Shown here one piece after another: positions 27,279 through 35,044 of a stretch of DNA of 64,000 bases (the first letter of the stretch is position 1; each line of letters starts with the position of its first letter). The position numbers and the translations under genes are program-made. The DNA lies in assembly GCF_005670685.2 (NCBI RefSeq), contig NZ_CP062008.1, forward strand, positions 5,766,001-5,830,000. Direction: 5' to 3'. Origin of the DNA: Mycolicibacterium mucogenicum DSM 44124 (GTDB lineage: Bacteria; Actinomycetota; Actinomycetes; Mycobacteriales; Mycobacteriaceae). The notes beneath the pieces are model-generated. The model saw only the letters and a list, made by a program, of their open reading frames with translations, had not been told where the DNA came from and did not search any database.

Positions 27279-27434
27279 ATGGCGGCACATCCGTTGCGTC
27301 CGGGCTCGGGCGCCTCGCCCGAGTGGCATTCGGCGTTCCCGTCCCGCACCCACAGCCAACTCGTCGCCTGCGTCCGCGCCGGCATCATCGCGCTGTTCCT
27401 GCTCGTCGTGCTCGTTCTGATCGTTCTGGTCTAA
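27279..27434 (+). CDS. Small membrane protein with C-terminal anchor
   Basis: 51-residue product from ATG 27279, preceded by AGGGAG. The first 28 residues are hydrophilic (MAAHPLRPGSGASPEWHSAF). The last 20 are almost entirely Leu/Val/Ile (IIALFLLVVLVLIVLV), a C-tail anchor. It sits 144 bases before sodA. I do not recognise a family; the Shine-Dalgarno and membrane tail make it plausible. Confidence 0.5.
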   Translation: MAAHPLRPGSGASPEWHSAFPSRTHSQLVACVRAGIIALFLLVVLVLIVLV

Positions 27435-27578
27435 AGGCCCAACAGGCATCGATCCCGCCCCTGTTACGGGGGTGTCCTTGCGGTGCGCGCAGCGATGGAG
27501 CAATGTGGTCTGGGATCTGTGGACGAACCCCAACTAGGGTCGTTGATCCCGCACGCGATCATCTAAGGAAGGAATCCT

Positions 27579-28202
27579 GTGGCTGAGTACACCCTGCCGG
27601 AACTGGACTACGACTACGGCGCCCTGGAGCCGCACATCTCCGGTCAGATCAACGAAATCCACCACAGCAAGCACCACGCGGCCTACGTCAAGGGCGTCAA
27701 CGATGCGGTGGCCAAGCTTGAAGAGGCGCGGGCCGGCGACGACCACGCCGCGATCTTCCTGAACGAGAAGAACCTGGCCTTCCACCTCGGCGGCCACGTC
27801 AACCACTCGATCTGGTGGAAGAACCTGTCCCCCAACGGTGGCGACAAGCCGACGGGCGAGCTGGCCGCGGCCATCGACGACCAGTTCGGTTCGTTCGACA
27901 AGTTCCGCGCGCAGTTCACCGCGGCCGCCAACGGCCTGCAGGGCTCGGGCTGGGCGGTGCTGGGCTACGACAGCCTCGGCGGCCGTCTGCTGACCTTCCA
28001 GCTGTACGACCAGCAGGCCAACGTGCCGCTCGGCATCATCCCGCTGCTGCAGGTCGACATGTGGGAGCACGCCTTCTACCTGCAGTACAAGAACGTCAAG
28101 GCGGACTACGTCAAGGCTTTCTGGAACGTCGTCAACTGGGCCGACGTCCAGGAGCGCTTCGCCGCCGCCACCACCAAGACCAACGGTCTGATCTTCGGCT
28201 GA
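27579..28202 (+). CDS. sodA: Superoxide dismutase [Fe/Mn] SodA
   Basis: 207-residue Fe/Mn superoxide dismutase; in mycobacteria it is exported without a classical signal peptide. Metal ligands: His in [13 protein letters not shown], His in [15 protein letters not shown], and [13 protein letters not shown] (Asp and His). GTG start at 27579 with AAGGAAGG upstream gives [18 protein letters not shown], the conserved N-terminus. The mature-length match to mycobacterial SodA is exact. Confidence 0.97.
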   Translation: MAEYTLPELDYDYGALEPHISGQINEIHHSKHHAAYVKGVNDAVAKLEEARAGDDHAAIFLNEKNLAFHLGGHVNHSIWWKNLSPNGGDKPTGELAAAIDDQFGSFDKFRAQFTAAANGLQGSGWAVLGYDSLGGRLLTFQLYDQQANVPLGIIPLLQVDMWEHAFYLQYKNVKADYVKAFWNVVNWADVQERFAAATTKTNGLIFG

Positions 28203-28220
28203 TCTCGCGTTTCCGGGTAA

Positions 28221-28250
28221 CGGGGCGTCGCGCTGTTGCGCGGCGCCCCG
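28221..28250 (+). terminator. sodA terminator hairpin
   Basis: A 12-base stem (28221-28232 with 28239-28250, one G-U pair) and loop CTGTTG, followed by TTCTCGTT. It begins 18 bases after the sodA stop. Confidence 0.75.
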
Positions 28251-28420
28251 TTCTCGTTACCACTGAAGCTCTCACCCCGCGAGTCGGAAGCCACTCTCGG
28301 CTCACGTGACACTTCTGGCACTCGGGCCATCTTGCGTGCTAACCCGTCACTGCCGCACCCTGGAATCAGCGATCCACTGCCGTATCGACAGATTGCTGAT
28401 TGAGGTACCGGAGGGCAGCC

Positions 28421-28951
28421 ATGGAGAGGTCTGGGCAAGCCGTCGAGATTGCGCCGTTCCATTCTGGCGGCGCATTGAAGGGGTTCGTGGTGTCCGGGCG
28501 GTGGCCCGATTCCACCAAAGAATGGGCCCAGCTATTGATGGTCGCCGTCCGAGTCGCGTCACTGCCGGGGTTGCTGGCAACGACCACCGTCTTCGGCACA
28601 CGGGAAGAACTGCCAGAACATCCACAGCCAGGCACCGTGGGCCTTGTTCTCGCGGAAGGCCCCGTTGTTGGCGAAGCAGCGGTGACACCCGGATACTTCG
28701 CCGACCATCAGCCGACTGCGCTGTTGATGCTCCACCCGCCCGCCGAGACGACGCCGTCGCTGCCGGAGTGCCGCGGCGCCGCGTCCGGGTGCCTGCTCCT
28801 GCCGGGACTGCCTTACCTGGGACTGGATCACCGGGCCGCGTGGGTGGAGGCAGAAGCAGACGGCACCATCACCTCGATGGTCAGCCGGGTCGGCGTCGAT
28901 CCCATCAGCCACCCCGATACCGCCATTCTGGCGATGCTGCTTGCCGCCTGA
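28421..28951 (+). CDS. Conserved hypothetical protein (Rv3847-like)
   Basis: 176-residue cytosolic protein from ATG 28421, with GGAGGG upstream. Sequence features: a central GTREELPEHPQPGTVGLVLAEG block and an HPDTAILAMLLA C-terminus. No recognised catalytic motif. In M. tuberculosis a protein of this size occupies the same place after sodA. Function unknown. Confidence 0.7.
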   Translation: MERSGQAVEIAPFHSGGALKGFVVSGRWPDSTKEWAQLLMVAVRVASLPGLLATTTVFGTREELPEHPQPGTVGLVLAEGPVVGEAAVTPGYFADHQPTALLMLHPPAETTPSLPECRGAASGCLLLPGLPYLGLDHRAAWVEAEADGTITSMVSRVGVDPISHPDTAILAMLLAA

Positions 28952-29398
28952 CCCAACAGTGGGTTAACAGCAAAGAATCGGCGAATTTCGCCACGTCACG
29001 GGCCGGCGAGCCAGGGCGCTCCACATCCAGCTCGCGCGGTTGCCGCATCCCGCCGCTCCGGTTAATCGTCGGTACGCTGATGGCAAACACTTCGGACGAC
29101 ACCGAGCGCCGCGCAGCCGGATTGCTGAATCGCCCACCACCCGACAGCGACTGTGACGCGACGTGCAGTCGAGGTCCGGGCAAAATAGCATACGCGTCAA
29201 AATTTGCCTCATCAGGCTACGGGCAGGCACTGGGATCCCCCCTCAGAACCGCAGCTCGGAGCCGTTTGAACCGATAAATCTGGTAGCTGGACCGAGTTTT
29301 CCGTGGTTTGCACTTGGCTCTCGGCGCAACTCTCGCTACGATAGTCAGCAAATAGTGACACTGACGCCTGCAGATATCGCTAAGTGGAGGAATAACCG
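28952..29398. promoter_or_regulatory. espR upstream region with EspR-like half-sites
   Basis: 447 bases without a supported gene before espR. Three matches to the reported EspR half-site TTTGC[TC][GA] lie on the minus strand, seen on the plus strand as CAGCAAA (28968-28974), TGGCAAA (29081-29087) and CAGCAAA (29346-29352). The last 200 bases are A+T-rich for this genome. A small ORF from 29080 has no good support and is not called. Confidence 0.5.
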
Positions 29399-29797
29399 AT
29401 GAGCATGACGTTCGCCGCTCGGCTGAACCGGCTGTTTGACACCGTCTACCCGCCAGGACGCGGCGCTCACACATCTGCCGAGGTCATCGCCGCACTCAAG
29501 GCCGAGGGTGTGACCATGTCGGCCCCCTACCTGTCGCAGCTGCGTTCGGGCAACCGGACCAACCCGTCTGTCGCGACCATGGCGGCGCTTGCCAACTTCT
29601 TCCGGATCAAGCCGGCCTACTTCACCGACGACGAGTACTACGAGAAGCTCGACAAGGAACTGACCTGGCTGGCCAACATGCGCGATGAGGGCATCCGCCG
29701 CATTGCCGCTCGTACCGTCGGCCTGTCCCCCGAGGCCAAGAAGGACCTCGCCGACAAGGTTGACGAGCTGCGTCGCCAGGAGAACCTCGACAGCTGA
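29399..29797 (+). CDS. espR: Nucleoid-associated regulator EspR
   Basis: 132-residue helix-turn-helix protein. In M. tuberculosis it binds DNA as a dimer and acts on espACD and many cell-wall genes at long range. The product starts MSMTFAARLNRLFDTVYPPG and keeps the recognition region MSAPYLSQLRSGNRTNPSV and the dimerisation half FFRIKPAYFTDDEYYEKLDK. Length equals M. tuberculosis EspR. TGGAGG lies 8 bases upstream of the ATG. The C-terminal dimer helix is the most divergent part. Confidence 0.96.
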   Translation: MSMTFAARLNRLFDTVYPPGRGAHTSAEVIAALKAEGVTMSAPYLSQLRSGNRTNPSVATMAALANFFRIKPAYFTDDEYYEKLDKELTWLANMRDEGIRRIAARTVGLSPEAKKDLADKVDELRRQENLDS

Positions 29798-29827
29798 ACC
29801 GGTTAGCCCAACCGGGCTCGACCACAT

Positions 29828-29862
29828 TACGACCAGCGGATTCCGTTAATCCGCTGGTCGTA
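29828..29862. terminator. Bidirectional terminator between espR and the convergent membrane gene
   Basis: A perfect 15-base-pair stem: 29828-29842 pairs with 29848-29862 around the 5-base loop CCGTT. The TAA stop of the convergent gene (29846-29848) is in the loop and right arm, so one hairpin serves both directions. Confidence 0.85.
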
Positions 29863-31009
29863 CTGCTTTCACCCGACCGACGGACGCCTTGGCGGCGGTT
29901 CCGGTCGCATCCGCCTTACCCTGCCGATCCAGCTCGCGGTACTGCTCGGCAATCGCCAGGATCCACTCTCGGTCCGAATATGTCGCGGGCTGCCTGAGCC
30001 AGCCCGGCCCGGGGAACTTGGTCCGCGAACCGCCCTTCGGCCGGCCGCTGCGGCCGTCATAAATCCAGCTGGCCACGCGCCGCGCCTGCACATCGGGCGC
30101 CACATCGACGCCGCGCGAGTCGGAAACGTCGCCGCCGTCCAGGACTGCGGTGGCCTCCAGGTACAGCGCATCGGAGATCAGCGACATCTGCTCGGCCACC
30201 CGGAAGAGCAGCGGACCGCGGGGCCGCACGCCGATGCCGATGTTCGGATGACGGCGGCTCAACTCGGCGAGCAACGGGGCGATGGTCCGCAGTTCGCGCC
30301 GCGCCCCGAACCAGTCCTCGATGCTGGGCAGCAGCGAGCCGCTGGCCACCACCAGCATGGCGCAGCCGAGAATGGTCGCCGCCGCGCCGACACCGACCAG
30401 CTGCGTGCTGCCCACCGCGCGCAGCAGGATGAAGGCGCTGGCCAGCACGATCAGCACGATGCCGACGCTGAAGACGAACAGGGCCCGGCCCCGCCGGGTG
30501 CGGTTCGAGTTACGCACACCGGCCCACGCGACCAGCGTCAGCGCCAGCAGCACGTACAGCAACGGCAGCAGCCACGACAACGAGTTGCCGCCCGAACCGA
30601 GATTTCTGCGCAGGTACTCCTCGGGCGCCATCTCCGGCTGCTGCGGGGTCAGGAAGAAGAGGACCAGGGTGAGCACCCCGATCGCCCCGGCGACGCCGTA
30701 CTGAGCCAGGGCGATGCGGCGGATGACGAGCGGTTTACGACTCGACGAGGCCGACGTGATCATCACGCAACTGCCTGCGGCACAAGCGATCAGCGCCACC
30801 TGACTGAGCATGCTGGACACGTTCGGCCAATGCAGGATCGTGTCGAGCAGCAGCGTGAGCGGCTCCCAGTTCAGTGCCGCGACCAGGCCCAGACTGCCTA
30901 ACGCGACGATCATCGCTGCGCTGACGAGCGACTGTTTGTTGACCAGTGCCCAACCGATACGGAGGCCGGTCGCCAGGCCGAGGAGGCCGGCGATAACCCA
31001 GATGATCAA
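29846..31009 (-). CDS. MAB_1171c-type polytopic membrane protein
   Basis: 387-residue protein with about seven hydrophobic segments in the first 240 residues (starting MIIWVIAGLLGLATGLRIG), then a cytosolic domain of about 140 residues. This layout matches the family named MAB_1171c putative transporter, which in actinobacteria is commonly encoded beside an ImmA/IrrE-like protease and an XRE regulator. Here the ATG at 31009 overlaps the ImmA-like stop by 4 bases, and EspR is convergent. Transport itself is not shown by the sequence; a signalling sensor role is equally possible. Confidence 0.8.
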   Translation of the reverse strand: MIIWVIAGLLGLATGLRIGWALVNKQSLVSAAMIVALGSLGLVAALNWEPLTLLLDTILHWPNVSSMLSQVALIACAAGSCVMITSASSSRKPLVIRRIALAQYGVAGAIGVLTLVLFFLTPQQPEMAPEEYLRRNLGSGGNSLSWLLPLLYVLLALTLVAWAGVRNSNRTRRGRALFVFSVGIVLIVLASAFILLRAVGSTQLVGVGAAATILGCAMLVVASGSLLPSIEDWFGARRELRTIAPLLAELSRRHPNIGIGVRPRGPLLFRVAEQMSLISDALYLEATAVLDGGDVSDSRGVDVAPDVQARRVASWIYDGRSGRPKGGSRTKFPGPGWLRQPATYSDREWILAIAEQYRELDRQGKADATGTAAKASVGRVKAVRPAD

Positions 31010-31497
31010 CCAAACGCCTCGCCGAGACGGATCTGGACGATCGACGAGCGGTCAGAAGGCAGCCGGCCCAGCCGGTGGATCAGCAACGCCGCGAAATCCT
31101 CGGCTTCCTGTTCGGCTTCCTCACCGGCCGGCCCCATACAACCGGTCCGCTGATTCAGCATGTAGCCGATGAGATCGGAACTCGCCAGTTCCATGGAGTC
31201 ACGGGCGGCCTCGACGACGGAGACGCCTTCATGGCCGAGAACCAGGTGGCCGAGCTCGTGGGCCAGCGTCCGGTCTCCGGCCGGGAGTCCCTTTTGCAAT
31301 AGGAACACGTCGCGGTCGTTGTACTGGCGCCACTGTCCACAGACCCCGGCCGGGAGGTCGGCCATGGTCACCTCGATGGGGCGGCCACGATCCTCGCTGA
31401 CGGCTTCGACGAGACGGGCAAGTGAGACCTCGCCACGTCGCGGGGCAAGATCCAGCACCGAATTGACTGCGCGTGTGACACGGCGGCTCGCGGGCAT
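31006..31497 (-). CDS. ImmA/IrrE-family metallo-endopeptidase
   Basis: 163-residue cytosolic zinc-protease-like protein. The zinc motif is HELGHLVLGHEG (H80, E81, H84). Family members such as ImmA of ICEBs1 and IrrE cleave XRE-type or other repressors and release their regulons. There is no DNA-binding domain attached. It is translationally coupled to the membrane protein downstream. Target unknown; the HTH regulator EspR encoded next to it is an obvious candidate to test. Confidence 0.88.
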   Translation of the reverse strand: MPASRRVTRAVNSVLDLAPRRGEVSLARLVEAVSEDRGRPIEVTMADLPAGVCGQWRQYNDRDVFLLQKGLPAGDRTLAHELGHLVLGHEGVSVVEAARDSMELASSDLIGYMLNQRTGCMGPAGEEAEQEAEDFAALLIHRLGRLPSDRSSIVQIRLGEAFG

Positions 31498-31559
31498 GCC
31501 GAACCCCCTTTCACTGCGATTGGCACGGTTGCCATCAATTGTGCCGCAGACCCATTGCC

Positions 31560-33092
31560 TCAGGTCATAAATCGTGCAGTGCCGCTGCGGCGGACCACGT
31601 GACCAGCGCGCGCCTGCCGGTAGCCGACCAGGCCACCGGCGCCCGTCAGGATGAGGATGCCGGTGAAGCCGGGGACGGCCACCGCGGCCACCTCGCTGAG
31701 ACCGGCTGCACGCAGGTAGTCAGGATATCCGGCGCGGAACGCGGAGTCAGCGATGATCTCGTTCTTGGCGCCGAAAGTGGTCGGTTGCGGTGACCGCACC
31801 GCCGGGAGTTCTGTCGGGGCGCTGACGACGACCGGGTTGTCCAGTTTCAGCGCGGGAAACGCCGGCGTATCCAGTACCGGCGCCGCCGGCAGGATCGCAG
31901 CCGGCGCGGGCATGCGGTTCGGGCGCCCCGCATTCAAGTTCATGGTCGGGACGACCTGCCCGCTCAGCATCGACAGCGACGTCTGCATGAAGGGCAGCGA
32001 CGTCGCGGCGTCGAGCGTCGCGTTGGTGAGCCCGGCGACGAAGTCATAGACCGGCTCGATGTGTGCGAGGACGAAGACCGGGATCGCGGCGAGCTGCGCC
32101 AGCACCGGAATGTTCGACATGTCGGGCAGCTGCGGGAGCTGATCCCATTTCGGCAGGCGCGGCACCAGCGACGCCAGCGGGATCTTCGTCAGATCGATGC
32201 TCTGCACCGCGCCGGTCGGCGACGTGTGGACCGCGGCGGTCGGCAGGGAGAACGTCAGACCCATCAGGTTGATGCTGGTGGTCGCCCCGGCCGGGGTGGC
32301 CTTGACCGGCGTCTTGGTGGGCGACGTGGACGGCGACGCGGGGCTGTCCGATCCGCTTCCCGGCTTGACGCCGCCTGCGGTGGGCAGGGCAGGCAGACCC
32401 GGCAGCTTGGGCAGGCCGGGAAGGCCCGGCAGGGACGGCAGGCTCAAGATGTTGGGCAGGCTCGGGAACCGGATGGCGGGAACGCCCGTCGTGGTCGCGG
32501 GCTCGGTCGACGTCGCGGGACCGATCGCGGCAGCCGGTTGCGGTTGGCTCGTCGCGCCCGTCGTCGCGGGCGCCGTGGTGCCGGTCGTCGTGCCGCTTTC
32601 GGTCTGCTGAGGCGACGAGCCGGCCGACTGCTGATGTTCGCCAGCGGCCCCGTTTGCCGTTCCGGAATCTTCGGACCGGCCCGGCGAAGTGGCGTTGTTT
32701 TGTTTGCTGGGGGCATTGCTTTCGGACGTATTTTTGCCGGATTCACCGGTTTTGCCGGGGTCGTGAGCACCGGCTTCGGAACCACTCTTGGCAACGCCGC
32801 CGGGCGCGCCGCGCTTATCTTTTTTCGTGCCCGAACCGGTGCCACCGATCGACGGCGTCTGCGACTGGCCGTCGGTGGGCTTGGTGGGCCGCGCGGGGGA
32901 CTTGTGCCCGCCACCAGCGGTTGAGCCACCACCGGGCTTCGCGCCCTCGTGGGAAGCCCCGTCACCATGGCCACTCGAGCCACCACCGGAAGATGCCGTA
33001 TCAGCGAAGGCGTTCGCGCCACCCAGGCCAGCGATCAACAGCCCAGATGCCATCAGAGCGGCAGCTGTAGCTATTCGTTGGCGTGGCGCCAT
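31560..33092 (-). CDS. Secreted or surface Pro/Ser/Thr-rich protein with C-terminal membrane segment
   Basis: 510 residues from the ATG at 33092 (GGAGGG upstream); a start at 33110 is also possible. Signal peptide MAPRQRIATAAALMASGLLI. Residues about 30-200 are low-complexity Ser/Gly/Thr/Pro with many charged residues. A Leu-Pro-rich segment follows (LPSLPGLPGLPKLPGLPALP). The C-terminus has a hydrophobic segment AVAVPGFTGILILTGAGGLV and then an Arg-rich tail, like a sortase-type or simple membrane anchor, though no LPXTG is evident. No known family recognised. Confidence 0.7.
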   Translation of the reverse strand: MAPRQRIATAAALMASGLLIAGLGGANAFADTASSGGGSSGHGDGASHEGAKPGGGSTAGGGHKSPARPTKPTDGQSQTPSIGGTGSGTKKDKRGAPGGVAKSGSEAGAHDPGKTGESGKNTSESNAPSKQNNATSPGRSEDSGTANGAAGEHQQSAGSSPQQTESGTTTGTTAPATTGATSQPQPAAAIGPATSTEPATTTGVPAIRFPSLPNILSLPSLPGLPGLPKLPGLPALPTAGGVKPGSGSDSPASPSTSPTKTPVKATPAGATTSINLMGLTFSLPTAAVHTSPTGAVQSIDLTKIPLASLVPRLPKWDQLPQLPDMSNIPVLAQLAAIPVFVLAHIEPVYDFVAGLTNATLDAATSLPFMQTSLSMLSGQVVPTMNLNAGRPNRMPAPAAILPAAPVLDTPAFPALKLDNPVVVSAPTELPAVRSPQPTTFGAKNEIIADSAFRAGYPDYLRAAGLSEVAAVAVPGFTGILILTGAGGLVGYRQARAGHVVRRSGTARFMT

Positions 33093-33333
33093 CGTTCCCT
33101 CCGCTTTCATGGCATCAAAAACCCGCTCCGATGAATTCCGAATAATTGTCGCACAGCCGCCGGACTTTGTTTGCTGGATAAAGTAACGAGAAATGTGGGA
33201 AATTCCACCCTGGAATTGCGGCGCAATTCGAGCCGCGACCCGGTGCCCGATTGTGGCCCACGGACGATAAGGTGACGTCACCATCGCAGCAAGATCGTGC
33301 ACACGTGTCGAGACGACCGGGAGGTCAGCCGGA

Positions 33334-33990
33334 ATGGGCCTGTTCAAGCGACGCAAGAGCCGGGCAACCCGTCGCGCCGAGGCGAAGGCGATCAAGGCGA
33401 AGGCGAAACTCGAGGCACGGCTGTCCGCCAAGAACGAGGCCCGCCGCATCAAGGCGGACGGCCGTCGGCAAACGAAGCGGGACCGGGCCGGCGTCAAAGC
33501 CCAGCGGGACAGCGACAAGACGGCACTCAAGGTTGCTGAAGCGCAGCTGCAGGCGGTCCGTGAAGGCAAGCTGCTGTCGCCGACCAAGATTCGCCGGCTG
33601 CTGATGGTGTCGCGAATCCTCACTCCTGTTGTCGTGCCTGTGGCGTACCGGGCCGCGATTGCCGCGCGCGGTCTCATCGACCAGCGCCGCGCAGACCAGC
33701 TGGGTGTTCCGCTGAGCCAGATCGGCCAGTTCTCCGGCGCCGGCGGCGCGCTGTCGGCCCGGATCGCCGGCGCGGAGCGCTCGCTGCGCCAGGTAGCCGA
33801 GAACAAGCCCAAAGATGCCGAGACCAAGCAGTTCGTGGCGACGCTGTCGAGCAAGCTGGCCGACCTGTCCGCGGCGGTGACTGCGGCGGAGAACATGCCG
33901 GCCCCGCAGCGGCGGACGGCGCACGCCGCCATCGAGAGCCAGCTCAACGGCATCGACGCAGACGTCCTGGCCCGCCTCGGGGTGTCCTGA
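33334..33990 (+). CDS. DUF6474 family protein (Rv3850-like)
   Basis: 218-residue protein. The N-terminal 70 residues are very basic (KRRKSRATRRAEAKAIKAKA), likely nucleic-acid or membrane-surface binding. One hydrophobic stretch is near residues 90-115 (LLMVSRILTPVVVPVAYRAA), and the rest is helical with conserved AGAERSLRQVAENKP. First gene of the operon with the hns-like and rraA genes (gaps of 20 and 24 bases). Function unknown. Confidence 0.82.
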   Translation: MGLFKRRKSRATRRAEAKAIKAKAKLEARLSAKNEARRIKADGRRQTKRDRAGVKAQRDSDKTALKVAEAQLQAVREGKLLSPTKIRRLLMVSRILTPVVVPVAYRAAIAARGLIDQRRADQLGVPLSQIGQFSGAGGALSARIAGAERSLRQVAENKPKDAETKQFVATLSSKLADLSAAVTAAENMPAPQRRTAHAAIESQLNGIDADVLARLGVS

Positions 33991-34010
33991 CCGCCCGGAG
34001 GAGCATCCGC

Positions 34011-34469
34011 ATGGCAGACGAGCAGAATTCCCCGGACAAGTCGCAACCCGGCGTTCCCGCGAATGAGACGCCGGCCGAGAAGGCACCTGCCAAAAAGGCG
34101 CCCGCCAAAAAGGCGCCCGCCAAAAAGGCTCTGGAGAAAAAAGCTCCGGTCAAGAAGGCCGCAGTGAAAAAGGCGCCCGCGAAGAAGACGCCCGCCAAAA
34201 AGGCCGCGACCACCGCGCCCGCCAAGAAGGCGGCCGCGAAGAAGGCTCCGCCGAAGGTCGCGCCGCCAGCGCCACCAGCGCCCCCGGCTCCCGAATCTCC
34301 GGCTCCTCAGCCGCCGGCTCCCGACGCCCCGGCGCCCGCACCACTGCCCGTGCTCGACCTGACTCCGCCCGTCCCGCAGCGCTCGCAGCTGCCGGTCACC
34401 GCGGTGATCGCCGCGAGCGTCCTGGCCCTGCTCGTCGTGCTGCTGGCCCGACGCCGCGCCGCTGACTGA
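34011..34469 (+). CDS. hns: H-NS-like, Lys/Ala/Pro-repeat membrane-anchored protein (Rv3852-like)
   Basis: 152-residue protein. Residues about 22-85 are PAKKA/KKAPAKK-type repeats like those of histone-H1-like DNA-binding tails. A Pro-rich spacer (PPAPPAPPAPESPAP) follows, and the C-terminus has a single membrane segment VTAVIAASVLALLVVLLARR. In M. tuberculosis Rv3852 was named H-NS for these repeats, although its importance as a nucleoid protein is disputed. GGAGGAG lies just upstream of the ATG. Confidence 0.88.
   Translation: MADEQNSPDKSQPGVPANETPAEKAPAKKAPAKKAPAKKALEKKAPVKKAAVKKAPAKKTPAKKAATTAPAKKAAAKKAPPKVAPPAPPAPPAPESPAPQPPAPDAPAPAPLPVLDLTPPVPQRSQLPVTAVIAASVLALLVVLLARRRAAD
34080..34260 (+). 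repeat. AAGGCxCCC-type tandem repeats coding (P/A)AKKA units
   Basis: Imperfect short repeats encoding alternating Lys-Lys-Ala-Pro-Ala units within the hns-like gene. At DNA level the unit GCCAAAAAGGCGCCC is repeated almost exactly near 34090-34130. Such tracts are prone to slippage and length variation. Confidence 0.75.
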
Positions 34470-34493
34470 CTTCGCCCCTGAGATAATCGGCGG

Positions 34494-34973
34494 GTGACCA
34501 TCGAACCCCGCGCCACCGCCGACCTCGTCGACGAGATCTATCCCGATGTCCGCAGCTGCGATCTGCAGCTGCAGAACTACGGCGGTCGAACCATGTTCGC
34601 CGGCCGCATCACCACGGTGAAGTGCTTCCAGGACAACGCCCTGCTCAAGTCGATCCTGTCGACGCCCGGTGACGGAGGCGTCCTCGTGGTCGACGGCGAC
34701 GGCTCACTGCACACCGCCCTCGTCGGCGACATCATCGCCGGCCTCGCCCACGACAACGGCTGGTCGGGCGTCATCGTCAACGGCCCGGTGCGCGATGCGT
34801 CGACGCTGCGCACCATCGACGTCGGCATCAAGGCGCTGGGCACCAACCCGCGCAAGGGCACCAAGACCGGCGCCGGTGAGCGCGACGTCGCGGTGACCTT
34901 CGGTGGCGTCACCTTCGTCCCGGGTGACATCGCCTACTGCGACGAGGACGGCATCGTCGTCGTGACACCGTGA
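34494..34973 (+). CDS. rraA: RraA family protein (formerly MenG)
   Basis: 159-residue trimeric RraA-fold protein. E. coli RraA inhibits RNase E, and related proteins are 4-hydroxy-4-methyl-2-oxoglutarate aldolases. Conserved blocks: VCRS-type [40 protein letters not shown] and [14 protein letters not shown] start at 34494. It ends in a tandem duplication of 17 bases that includes the stop codon. Confidence 0.93.
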   Translation: MTIEPRATADLVDEIYPDVRSCDLQLQNYGGRTMFAGRITTVKCFQDNALLKSILSTPGDGGVLVVDGDGSLHTALVGDIIAGLAHDNGWSGVIVNGPVRDASTLRTIDVGIKALGTNPRKGTKTGAGERDVAVTFGGVTFVPGDIAYCDEDGIVVVTP

Positions 34974-34991
34974 CCGTCGTGACACCGTGAC
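34958..34991 (+). repeat. Perfect 17-base tandem duplication at the rraA end
   Basis: CGTCGTGACACCGTGAC occurs at 34958-34974 and again at 34975-34991. The first copy contains the rraA TGA stop (34971-34973), so the second copy is untranslated. It looks like a replication-slippage event. Confidence 0.9.
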
Positions 34992-35001
34992 CTCAACACG
35001 G

Positions 35002-35031
35002 AAAAGCCCCCACCGCGAGGTGGGGGCTTTT
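35002..35031. terminator. Bidirectional terminator between rraA and ethA
   Basis: A perfect 13-base-pair stem AAAAGCCCCCACC / GGTGGGGGCTTTT with GCGA loop. The A-run and T-run flanks allow termination in both directions. It lies between the convergent rraA and ethA. Confidence 0.93.
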
Positions 35032-35044
35032 CTCGTCTGACGGA

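Noticed and set aside
29080..29277. Small ORF before espR
   Set aside because: No Shine-Dalgarno, no recognisable protein, and it lies in a region with regulatory motifs.
34080..34260. CRISPR-like short repeats
   Set aside because: The repeats are in frame and code Lys/Ala/Pro units, with no spacers.
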